DNA of 5,284 nt from Anaerolineae bacterium (GTDB lineage Bacteria; Chloroflexota; Anaerolineae; Aggregatilineales; Phototrophicaceae). Positions 1 to 5,284 of this stretch are shown here, piece after piece. The position numbers and the translations under genes are program-made. The notes beneath the pieces are model-generated. The model was not told the DNA's origin. It made no database searches and saw nothing but the letters and a program-made list of their open reading frames with translations. The stretch covers positions 1 to 5,284 of the forward strand of contig JAIOHO010001022.1 in NCBI GenBank assembly GCA_019912905.1, in the 5' to 3' direction. Numbering within the stretch: the stretch's first letter is position 1; each line of letters starts with the position of its first letter.

Positions 1-57
1 GTCGCCGACCTTCCCCTCGAAGCGGCCCTGGTGCAGCTCGACCGGATCACCCGCTGA
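1..57 (+). CDS. C-terminal fragment of an unidentified protein
   Basis: Reading from base 1, the frame is open for 18 codons and ends in TGA at 55-57. The visible tail is VADLPLEAALVQLDRITR, which looks like an ordinary amphipathic C-terminal helix. The rest lies outside the window, so no family can be assigned. The stop sits 20 nt before the end of the convergent hydrolase gene, a plausible tail-to-tail arrangement. Other frames here are also open, so this is the likeliest reading and not a certain one. Confidence 0.35.
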   Translation, partial: VADLPLEAALVQLDRITR

Positions 58-77
58 CCCAAAGCCAGCGCATCCAA

Positions 78-2012
78 CTATTCTCGTGGTTCGACGATCT
101 CAAAAGCCTGGATCGCCGGGATGAACAGGGCGTCGTAGAGAAAAGCGCGCTCCTCCGCGCTGTTCGCGGTCACACCGATCACGTAAGTGCGGTCGCCCTC
201 GAAAAAGGCGAAGCTGGTATACACCTTCTCGTCGGGGCGTTCGATCTGGTAAATCTGCCAGTCACGCCCATTAGCGCTGACCGTGGACGTGCTCGGCGGC
301 AGCTTGTCATAGGCATAAAATCCCTGTGTGATGATGCGGCTGATATAGTCATCCAGCGTGACCGGGAAGCGGTAGGCGATCACTGGAATCTGCACCGGAT
401 CAAGCTGCGGGTAGGGCGAAAAAACGCCGGGTTCCACCTCGAACCAATTCTCCGGGACGATACCGCGAAAACCGAGTTCGTCGCTGGTGTAGGGTTGATT
501 GTGGACCTCTACGATCTCCGCTGTGGCGAACAGCGGCGGCGGCAGATTGGCGATGCACGAAGCATCCGGCTCCTGGTTGGGATCATTGATAAAAGCCGTG
601 GTGATCTGCACAGCGCAGTCTGTCCCAAACAGCGCCGAATGACCGATGGCGGGGAACTCATAGACGTAACTCTGGCTCAGGGTGCTGGCTGCTAAGCGCG
701 CCCAGGCGGGCGGCGTAATCGGGTCATACTCGCCGACCGTCACCAGTGTCGGGATGTCGCTGATCACCGCATCATTTTCTGTGGCGGGGACCGGCGGTGC
801 GCCCCAGGCGGCGCACAATTCGAAATCGCCTTTGACCTGACTCAGGAACATGTCTGCAAGCGGCGCGGGCAGACCGGCGCTGCTGGCCTGGGCAGTATCG
901 AGATCCTCGAAGGCGGTTTCTTCATAACAGCCGATGTTGGTGAACAGCGTCTCATCAAAATAATCATCCTGATAAACCATAAAAAACAGGTCATCAAGGA
1001 AGCCGTCATAGGTGCCCTGGCTGGCTTCATAAATATAGCGGGGCAGGTTGGGGATTTCGGTCGTCTGATAGAGCAGCCCGAACAGCCCGCCGATGAACAG
1101 GTCGCCGTTGACCAGCACGGCGCGCTTCTGGCCGCTGTAGAAGTCGAAGGCGGTCACGGTTTCCGGGTTGTCGTTCAGCTTGTCCACCGTGTCGTAAAAG
1201 ACGGTTTCGAGGTCCGGGTAATGCAGGTTGCAGGCGTGATCCTGCGCGCAGCCATCGAACAGGGTTTTGAAGGCGCGCTGGGCATTCACCGGGAATTCCG
1301 CATCCGGGCTAACCTGGAGCGGCAGCACGGCGTCGATGACCGCGCTGCGCACGACTTCGGGGTGATCGCGCATCACCGTGAGCGCCAGCCGGGTCCCATA
1401 GGATACGCCGATCAGATTAGCCTGTGAGTAGCCCAGGGCCTGAATGATGTCCCGCACGTCGGCGGCGTTCTCGGTCGTGGTGTAGGCCGCCAGATTGACG
1501 TCCGCCGGGATATTCTCGTCACGGCACTTGAGCAGAACTTCATTTGACTGGCGGATAACCTCGTCAAATGGCATATCCTGATCCAATATCGCATAGTCAA
1601 AATCAATGTAGGCCGGGCAGTCCAGGCCGCCGGAAAAGCCGACGCCGCGCTGGTCAAAGAAGATCACATCATGGTTCAGCAGCATGGGTTGGAAGGTGGA
1701 TACCATGTACTCCACGCTGTCGAGCGTATGCCCGCCGGGGCCGCCATCGAGATAGATCACGGGGTCCGGCTCGGCCCGGGTACTGGTGCTTTTGAACACG
1801 GCCACTGCCAGCCGGATCTGGTTGGTGTCATCGGCCAGCGCCGGGCTGCGCGATTCCGTCACCGTGACATACCCACACTCGATAGCGACTCCACCGGGCC
1901 GGTTAAAGGGGCAGGGGGCCATCTGGAAAGTGGGGGCGTCCGACTGTGCCAGACCGACGCGGACCGAGAGGAGCAGCGCGATAACAAACACAAAACGAAG
2001 CATGGAAGGCAT
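78..2012 (-). CDS. Exported alpha/beta hydrolase, tripeptidyl-aminopeptidase (S33, TAP-like) type, with extra C-terminal domain
   Basis: The product is 644 residues from the start chosen here. Residues 1-22 form a signal peptide (short N-terminus with Arg, hydrophobic core FVFVIALLLSV, likely cleavage after GLA), so it should act outside the cytoplasmic membrane. No lipobox is seen. Catalytic features follow in order: the oxyanion-hole motif LDGGPGG at 88-94, DQRG at 120-123, the nucleophile elbow GVSYG with Ser204, the acid Asp430 in GEYDPITPP, and His458 in AIGHS. The stretch after His458, with conserved Cys and PDASC, fits the TAP-like C-terminal region (PF08386). Family members remove short peptides or proline-type residues from peptide N-termini, but the substrate here is unknown. 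Residues from about 505 to 644 form an additional domain that I cannot name. Ten cysteines, an even number, all lie before that domain, consistent with disulfides in an exported enzyme. The ATG at 2012 was chosen because AAGGAA precedes it by 6 nt and the signal peptide begins there. Upstream in-frame starts, up to 2102, would bury the signal peptide. Confidence 0.9.
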   Translation of the reverse strand: MPSMLRFVFVIALLLSVRVGLAQSDAPTFQMAPCPFNRPGGVAIECGYVTVTESRSPALADDTNQIRLAVAVFKSTSTRAEPDPVIYLDGGPGGHTLDSVEYMVSTFQPMLLNHDVIFFDQRGVGFSGGLDCPAYIDFDYAILDQDMPFDEVIRQSNEVLLKCRDENIPADVNLAAYTTTENAADVRDIIQALGYSQANLIGVSYGTRLALTVMRDHPEVVRSAVIDAVLPLQVSPDAEFPVNAQRAFKTLFDGCAQDHACNLHYPDLETVFYDTVDKLNDNPETVTAFDFYSGQKRAVLVNGDLFIGGLFGLLYQTTEIPNLPRYIYEASQGTYDGFLDDLFFMVYQDDYFDETLFTNIGCYEETAFEDLDTAQASSAGLPAPLADMFLSQVKGDFELCAAWGAPPVPATENDAVISDIPTLVTVGEYDPITPPAWARLAASTLSQSYVYEFPAIGHSALFGTDCAVQITTAFINDPNQEPDASCIANLPPPLFATAEIVEVHNQPYTSDELGFRGIVPENWFEVEPGVFSPYPQLDPVQIPVIAYRFPVTLDDYISRIITQGFYAYDKLPPSTSTVSANGRDWQIYQIERPDEKVYTSFAFFEGDRTYVIGVTANSAEERAFLYDALFIPAIQAFEIVEPRE

Positions 2013-2018
2013 GCCGAG

Positions 2019-2024
2019 TTCCTT
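2019..2024 (-). promoter_or_regulatory. Ribosome binding site deciding the hydrolase start
   Basis: On the minus strand AAGGAA lies 6 nt before the ATG at 2012. The next in-frame ATG inside the gene, at 2003, would also keep most of the signal peptide, but its spacing to this site is longer. The upstream ATGs at 2039 and 2102 lack an equally good site and add a polar N-terminal extension. Confidence 0.6.
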
Positions 2025-2143
2025 ATTGTCGATACACATGTCCCCGCATTCTATCACTGTTTGTGAGAATACCCGGGTTATTTTCTGCCTGCTTTTATTC
2101 AAAATGAGGCTACAATAACGGAGGGATTAATTTGCTGCTCGAA

Positions 2144-2148
2144 AGGGA
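2144..2148 (+). promoter_or_regulatory. Ribosome binding site for the GTG-start channel-like gene
   Basis: AGGGA lies 5 nt before the GTG at 2154. No ATG in this frame is available nearby upstream. A stronger GGAGGG at 2120-2125 is too far from this GTG to serve it directly, but sits 6 nt before a TTG at 2132 in another frame. Confidence 0.45.
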
Positions 2149-2153
2149 CCTGC

Positions 2154-3275
2154 GTGGCACTTGAACGCGCCCGCACCCGGACGCATCTGGTGCGGCCTAT
2201 CTCACGGCGGCGGCGCTGGACGGCGGGGGTGCGCCAACTGCGTGCCGCCTGGCATGATACTGCCGCACTGTGGCGTGAATTTCGCAGGCCGGTGCTGCTT
2301 TTTTTGCTGGTGATCATCGGCGGCGGCTTTATTTATGGTGAATTGTATTACCGCGCCTACGGCGAATATTATGCGCTGGACGTGCGCCCTTATCTGATGC
2401 TGCAATTGATGATCATGGAATCGCCCAGCGAAGTGCCGTCTGAATGGTTTCTGATCATCTTCTGGTACCTGCTGCCGCCCCTGGGGGTGTTTATCCTCGG
2501 CCTGGGTGCAGCCGATTTCTTGCGCCTGTTTTTCAACCGCCATGAACGGCGGGATGCCTGGGGAGAGGCGGTTGCCTTGTCATTTCGGAATCATGTGATC
2601 GTGTTCGGGGCTGGTCATGTCGGCCTGCGCGTCATCCGCGAACTGGCAGCCATGGCCTATGATGTCGTCGTCATCGATAATTCCCCTGATCCGGGTGTGG
2701 ACGACGAACTGAACCAACTGAACGTACCGCTGATCGTGGCCGATGGGCGTCTGACCACGACGCTGGAAAAAGCGCAGCTGCGTGATGCACGGGCGTTCCT
2801 GGCCTGCACGGGGAATGATCATGTCAACCTGGAAGTGGTCATGAAAGCCCGTGATCTGAACCCCGCTGTGCGCATCGTGGCCCGCGCCTGGGATACGCAG
2901 TTCGCCAATCAGATCGAGCGCTTTATGAATGTCCAGGCCGTGCTCAGCTCGTCCGATCTCTCGGCTCCAGCCTTTGCGGGGGCGGCGGTCGGCATCGACA
3001 TCACCCAGATCCTGCGTGTGAACAGCATCGAATACAGCACCGTGCGGCTCAATGTCGAGCCGGGGTCCTTCCTGGATGGCGCGACGGTGGGCAAGCTCCA
3101 GATGGACAATGATATGGACATCGTGCTTTATGGGCGCGGCGAACGTGTGGAAGTCCAGCCTTCGCGCGATATGATGGTCGTAGCGGGGGATATTCTGGTC
3201 ATTTTTGCCCGCCACGATCGCATTTTGAGTGTCATCGCTGGCAACCGCAGCAAACAGGACGGCAAGAAAAATTGA
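2154..3275 (+). CDS. Two-helix channel-like membrane protein with NAD-binding RCK (TrkA-N/TrkA-C) module
   Basis: The product is 373 residues and starts at GTG. Residues 1-45 are a basic tail with 13 arginines, predicted to be cytosolic. Transmembrane helix 1 is about 46-62, a possible re-entrant segment lies about 79-97, and helix 2 is about 98-120. A Rossmann-fold TrkA-N (RCK) domain follows from about 147: HVIVFGAGHVG carries the dinucleotide motif with Gly152, Gly154 and Gly157, and Asp175 ends the second strand, as expected for NAD(H) binding. The downstream pattern ADGR, LACTGNDHVNLEVV and IVARAWD is typical RCK sequence. Residues from about 295 to 357 fit TrkA-C, a regulatory ligand-binding domain. 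The overall plan is that of prokaryotic RCK-gated K+ channels such as MthK. However, the segment between the helices has no TVGYGD or GYG filter; it reads LMIMESPSEVPSEW. Ion selectivity, or channel activity at all, is therefore unproven. The stop is 7 nt from the next gene, so the two probably form an operon. Confidence 0.87.
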   Translation: MALERARTRTHLVRPISRRRRWTAGVRQLRAAWHDTAALWREFRRPVLLFLLVIIGGGFIYGELYYRAYGEYYALDVRPYLMLQLMIMESPSEVPSEWFLIIFWYLLPPLGVFILGLGAADFLRLFFNRHERRDAWGEAVALSFRNHVIVFGAGHVGLRVIRELAAMAYDVVVIDNSPDPGVDDELNQLNVPLIVADGRLTTTLEKAQLRDARAFLACTGNDHVNLEVVMKARDLNPAVRIVARAWDTQFANQIERFMNVQAVLSSSDLSAPAFAGAAVGIDITQILRVNSIEYSTVRLNVEPGSFLDGATVGKLQMDNDMDIVLYGRGERVEVQPSRDMMVVAGDILVIFARHDRILSVIAGNRSKQDGKKN

Positions 3276-3277
3276 GG
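3274..3277 (+). promoter_or_regulatory. Ribosome binding site overlapping the upstream stop codon
   Basis: GAGG shares two bases with the TGA (3273-3275) of the channel-like gene and sits 5 nt before the ATG at 3283. This supports 3283 over an earlier in-frame start at 3229 inside the upstream gene, and suggests translational coupling. Confidence 0.55.
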
Positions 3278-3282
3278 CATTC

Positions 3283-4056
3283 ATGGAACCACACGACAGC
3301 ATCTCCAAGCCGATCATCGGCCTGACCACCGGCGGGCGGCGGGAAAAGGAAATTCTCAGCATCCATTACGACGAGTACTATCACATCCCGGCGCTGTACG
3401 TGGATGCGGTGCGGCGAGCGGGGGGTCTGCCGGTGCTGCTGCCTCCGGGCGAGACAGATTGGCAGGCGTGGCTGAAGCTGGTCGATGCGGTCATTGTCAC
3501 CGGCGGCGCGGATGTGAACCCGGCGGCCTATGATGGCGACGCCCAGCATCCCCAACTGACGGTCATTGATACGGAGCGTGACGCCAGCGAGATCGACCTG
3601 GCGCGCACCCTGGCGGAGGCCAACCGCTGGCCGACCCTGTGTATCTGCCGGGGCGTGCAGGTGCTGAACGTGGCGCTGGGCGGCACGCTGTACGAACATA
3701 TTCCCGACGTGCGTGAGCCGGATATTCATCGCGGCGGCGACGGCGGTTGGGCGGTGCAGACGGTGCATGTCGATTCAGATTCGCTGGTGGCCGAGGTGAT
3801 GGGCACGACCGAGGTCGCCACCTATTCGGGCCATCATCAGGCGGTCAAGACGGCTGCGCCGGGCACGCGGGTGGTCGCCACCGCGCCGGACGGCATCATC
3901 GAGGCGCTGGAAGTCCCCGGCCATCCCTGGCTGATCGCGGTGCAGTGGCACCCCGAAGTTTCGGCGGCGACAGACCCGACTCAGCAGGCGATTTTTGACG
4001 CACTGGTGGCCGCCGCAAGACAGCGAACCCGGGAATCCCGCACCGTTTCGCTCTGA
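3283..4056 (+). CDS. Peptidase C26 family gamma-glutamyl hydrolase (PuuD-like class I glutamine-amidotransferase fold)
   Basis: The product is 257 residues, about the usual length for PuuD-like proteins, which are soluble and cytosolic. The N-terminus has the family pattern IIGLTT, then YVDAVRRAGGLPVLLPP and VTGGADVNPAAY. Next come ERDASEIDLARTLAEA and the nucleophile elbow LCICRGVQ with Cys122. GGTLYEHIPD follows, then HHQAVK at 184-189 and the catalytic AVQWHPE with His223 and Glu225. The Cys-His-Glu triad is thus intact. Characterised members cleave gamma-glutamyl bonds, for example gamma-glutamyl-GABA in putrescine catabolism, but the family is broad. No putrescine genes are in view, so the substrate is open and I give no symbol. 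The gene follows the channel-like gene with a 7 nt gap and its ribosome binding site overlaps that stop, so the two are probably co-expressed. An in-frame start at 3229 exists but lies within the upstream gene and adds 18 residues outside the family fold. Confidence 0.9.
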   Translation: MEPHDSISKPIIGLTTGGRREKEILSIHYDEYYHIPALYVDAVRRAGGLPVLLPPGETDWQAWLKLVDAVIVTGGADVNPAAYDGDAQHPQLTVIDTERDASEIDLARTLAEANRWPTLCICRGVQVLNVALGGTLYEHIPDVREPDIHRGGDGGWAVQTVHVDSDSLVAEVMGTTEVATYSGHHQAVKTAAPGTRVVATAPDGIIEALEVPGHPWLIAVQWHPEVSAATDPTQQAIFDALVAAARQRTRESRTVSL

Positions 4057-4074
4057 CAGTCCGTCGTTAGCTCT

Positions 4075-4102
4075 TTGAAAATTGGCGACTTTACCCTATT
4101 GT
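4075..4102 (+). promoter_or_regulatory. Candidate sigma-70-type promoter for the small membrane protein gene
   Basis: TTGAAA at 4075-4080 and TATTGT at 4097-4102 are separated by 16 nt. Transcription would begin near 4109, leaving a leader of about 20 nt that carries the ribosome binding site. The local base composition is more AT-rich than the flanking genes. The -10 match is only four of six, so this is a candidate. Confidence 0.4.
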
Positions 4103-4119
4103 GTGTCCGCAGACAAAGC

Positions 4120-4125
4120 AGGAGG
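4120..4125 (+). promoter_or_regulatory. Strong ribosome binding site deciding the start at 4131
   Basis: AGGAGG lies 5 nt before the ATG at 4131, an ideal match and spacing. It rules out the earlier in-frame GTG at 4101, which would place this site inside the coding sequence. Confidence 0.75.
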
Positions 4126-4130
4126 TCATT

Positions 4131-4757
4131 ATGTCGGAACGAATCCATCATTCTCCGAATTGGATGCTGTGGGTGTTATGGGTTGCTGCCAGCACACTTG
4201 CTACGCTGTCAGCCTGGGGAGCGACGTACAGCACCATCGCTGGACTCAAGGCCACCACCCTCATCCGGGGTCTGCAAGAAGATCAGGTCTTGATGCCGAT
4301 TTTTGTGCTGGCGGTGGCCTTACTGCTTGCCGTTTTGCAGTGGATAGTCATCCGCCGCTATGTCTTCCAGGCGCGACAGTGGATTGGCTTCAGTCTTGGC
4401 GGTTGGGGTGCTGCCATCGGGATGCTCATCCTGGCTTCGCGGGCTGGGGGTGTTGTTGCGCAGATCAGTATTCAGCCCGAGATGATGCCCTATGGCATGT
4501 TCGCCATCATGGGATTTGCGCTTGGCTCTACCCAGTGGCTCTTCCTGCGGCGCGATGTGCCGAACGCGGGCTGGTGGATACCGGCCAGCATCGTGGGCTG
4601 GTTGCTGGCAGGGTTGGTGATCGGCCCGTCAATCAACCACCTCGCAGAGATGGCGGTCCTGGGTACTGCGCCGGCAGTGGTGACGGGTGCGACTCTGGTC
4701 TGGCTCCTGCGCCAGCCGCCGAAGGCTGCTGTGTTGGTTCGGAAACATGCAGTTTGA
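4131..4757 (+). CDS. Small polytopic membrane protein with an internal QW/RR/GW repeat, function unknown
   Basis: The product is 208 residues and strongly hydrophobic. Likely membrane helices lie near residues 12-32, 54-74, 85-104, 120-139, 149-165 and 172-186, giving five or six spans and no sizeable soluble domain. Two copies of a motif can be read: QW at 70-71, RR at 75-76, WI at 84-85 and GW at 91-92, then QW at 135-136, RR at 140-141, WI at 149-150 and GW at 156-157. The offset is exactly 65 residues, so the protein appears to arise from duplication of a two-helix hairpin whose loop carries the paired arginines. I do not recognise a characterised family and see no catalytic or transport signature. 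The gene has its own candidate promoter and an excellent ribosome binding site, and it converges on the aminomethyltransferase gene. It is probably an independent unit and not a third member of the upstream pair. Confidence 0.85.
   Translation: MSERIHHSPNWMLWVLWVAASTLATLSAWGATYSTIAGLKATTLIRGLQEDQVLMPIFVLAVALLLAVLQWIVIRRYVFQARQWIGFSLGGWGAAIGMLILASRAGGVVAQISIQPEMMPYGMFAIMGFALGSTQWLFLRRDVPNAGWWIPASIVGWLLAGLVIGPSINHLAEMAVLGTAPAVVTGATLVWLLRQPPKAAVLVRKHAV
4338..4610 (+). repeat. Internal protein repeat (residues 70-95 and 135-160 of the small membrane protein)
   Basis: The two units are encoded at 4338-4415 and 4533-4610. Aligned without gaps at a 65-residue offset, 12 of 26 positions are identical: Q, W, R, R, V, A, W, I, S, G, W and A. 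The DNA is much less similar than a recent duplication would be, so the repeat is an old structural feature of the protein. Confidence 0.65.
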
Positions 4758-4761
4758 TGGC

Positions 4762-4783
4762 GGGGGCGGGTGATGCAGCCCCC
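4762..4783. terminator. Candidate hairpin terminator between convergent genes
   Basis: GGGGGC at 4762-4767 can pair with GCCCCC at 4778-4783 around a 10 nt loop, within the 40 nt between the two convergent stop codons. Downstream on the plus strand the sequence is only moderately T-rich and has no clean U-tract. It may act as a weak or bidirectional terminator. Confidence 0.4.
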
Positions 4784-4797
4784 ACCTCTGTTAGTTG

Positions 4798-5284
4798 TTA
4801 TCGACGTTTCGGGAAGCGGCTGAGGACGGTTGCGGATTCCGGCATCGGAATACGATCTCCGAGAGTCAGGTCGTTCAGCGCTTTGCCCTGCCGGGCACTG
4901 GCTGACCCCGCAAACACGGCGACCGGCGTATTGGCTGTGGCATACTCATCCTTGAGATAGGCCTGCCCAAGTTGATAACCGTCGCTGTCCACACTGCAAC
5001 TTGTGACGATGCCGACGACCCGGCCCCGGTCGTCGATGATCGGATCGCCCTGGTGCGGTGGGCGGGCGCGTTGATTATCCAGCTCGAAGCGCACGATCTC
5101 CGCATCCCGTTCGATTTCATGAGCGATATAAGCCGCCTTGCCGATGAAAAATGGCTTGAACAGTCGGACGTAATTGCTGAAACCGGCATCTGCTGGATTC
5201 AGATTGAGCGGCCCGGCGAGTTCGTGGCCGTACAGCGGCAGACCAGCTTCGATGCGCAGGCTGTCGCGCGCCGCCAGTCCGCAG
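4798..5284 (-). CDS. Aminomethyltransferase (GcvT/T-protein family), C-terminal part, cut by the window edge
   Basis: Reading leftward from 5283 the frame is open for 161 codons to TAA at 4798-4800. The visible start, CGLAARDSLRIEAGLPLYG, is the hallmark segment of the glycine cleavage T-protein family, where it forms part of the folate-binding core. KPFFIGKAA follows, corresponding to the family's FIGKEAL-type segment. Residues from about 64 to 138 (RFELDNQRA, DRGRVVGIVTS, LGQAYL, NTPVAVF) fit the C-terminal GCV_T barrel. T-proteins transfer a one-carbon unit to tetrahydrofolate, but relatives include dimethylglycine and sarcosine enzymes and folate-dependent repair proteins. The N-terminal half needed to tell them apart is missing, so I give no symbol. 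The last 23 residues or so (LTLGDRIPMPESATVLSRF and a basic end) go beyond the usual T-protein end. A GTG at 5094 is an internal valine codon, not the start. Confidence 0.85.
   Translation of the reverse strand, partial: CGLAARDSLRIEAGLPLYGHELAGPLNLNPADAGFSNYVRLFKPFFIGKAAYIAHEIERDAEIVRFELDNQRARPPHQGDPIIDDRGRVVGIVTSCSVDSDGYQLGQAYLKDEYATANTPVAVFAGSASARQGKALNDLTLGDRIPMPESATVLSRFPKRR

Larger units (their letters stand above)
2013..2153. promoter_or_regulatory. Divergent intergenic region with a candidate -10 element
   Basis: These 141 bp separate the hydrolase gene (leftward) from the channel-like gene (rightward), so promoters for both should lie here. The region is visibly richer in A and T than the flanking genes. 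On the plus strand TACAAT at 2111-2116 matches the sigma-70 -10 consensus at five of six bases, but I find no good -35 element at the usual spacing. No convincing minus-strand promoter pair stands out. I see no clear operator palindrome. Confidence 0.3.

Noticed and set aside
2013..2102. N-terminal extension of the hydrolase by 30 residues from an upstream ATG
   Set aside because: It would place a polar segment before the signal peptide, while the ATG at 2012 has a well-spaced AAGGAA.
1671..2118. Two overlapping plus-strand open frames opposite the 5' end of the hydrolase gene
   Set aside because: They are antisense to the signal peptide and catalytic core, have no good ribosome binding site and no domain pattern.
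2580..3362. Long open frame of 260 codons on the minus strand opposite the channel-like gene
   Set aside because: It is antisense to a clear RCK domain, its translation has no recognisable domain, and it reflects codon bias of the plus-strand gene.
3232..3768. Open frame of 178 codons on the minus strand opposite the C26 hydrolase
   Set aside because: Its translation is rich in Arg, His and Gln with no family pattern, and it lies opposite a gene with an intact catalytic triad.
2154..4757. The three plus-strand genes as one new defence or signalling system
   Set aside because: Only the first two are tightly linked. The third has its own promoter candidate after a 74 nt gap, and no nuclease, toxin, nucleotide cyclase or sensor effector is present.
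4082..4960. Open frame of 292 codons on the plus strand spanning the small membrane protein gene and the end of the aminomethyltransferase gene
   Set aside because: It is out of frame with the well-supported membrane protein and its ideal ribosome binding site. The translation is an irregular Cys- and Gly-rich mixture, and it crosses a convergent gene boundary.
4875..5189. Minus-strand open frame of 104 codons overlapping the aminomethyltransferase frame
   Set aside because: It is in a different frame from the T-protein motifs and its translation is Ser- and Arg-rich without domain features.

Overview
The window looks like chromosomal DNA from a fairly GC-rich free-living bacterium. The gene types and protein style suggest the Chloroflexota (Anaerolineae-like), but this is an inference from general familiarity with such proteins. 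No rRNA or other marker gene is present to prove it. I see no tRNA, rRNA, CRISPR array, insertion sequence or prophage gene.

Layout, left to right. (1) Positions 1-57 are probably the last 18 codons of a plus-strand gene that begins outside the window. (2) Positions 78-2012 (minus) encode an exported alpha/beta hydrolase of the tripeptidyl-aminopeptidase (S33, TAP-like) type, with a complete catalytic set and an extra C-terminal domain. (3) Positions 2013-2153 are a divergent intergenic region. (4) Positions 2154-3275 (plus) encode a two-helix, channel-like membrane protein with a cytosolic NAD-binding RCK (TrkA-N/TrkA-C) module. It has the architecture of a prokaryotic K+ channel but no recognisable K+ selectivity filter. 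(5) Positions 3283-4056 (plus) encode a class I glutamine-amidotransferase-like hydrolase of the peptidase C26 (PuuD-like) family, placed 7 nt after the channel gene and probably co-transcribed with it. (6) Positions 4131-4757 (plus) encode a small polytopic membrane protein built on an internal repeat, with its own candidate promoter and a strong ribosome binding site. (7) Positions 4798-5284 (minus) are the 3' part of a GcvT-family aminomethyltransferase gene that runs off the right edge and converges on the membrane protein gene.

The genes do not form an obvious single pathway. The only tight pairing is the channel-like gene with the C26 hydrolase. The others are separate units in convergent or divergent orientation. 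The most interesting points are the channel-like protein with a non-canonical pore and the exactly spaced 65-residue repeat in the small membrane protein. I found no convincing evidence for a new multi-gene system.
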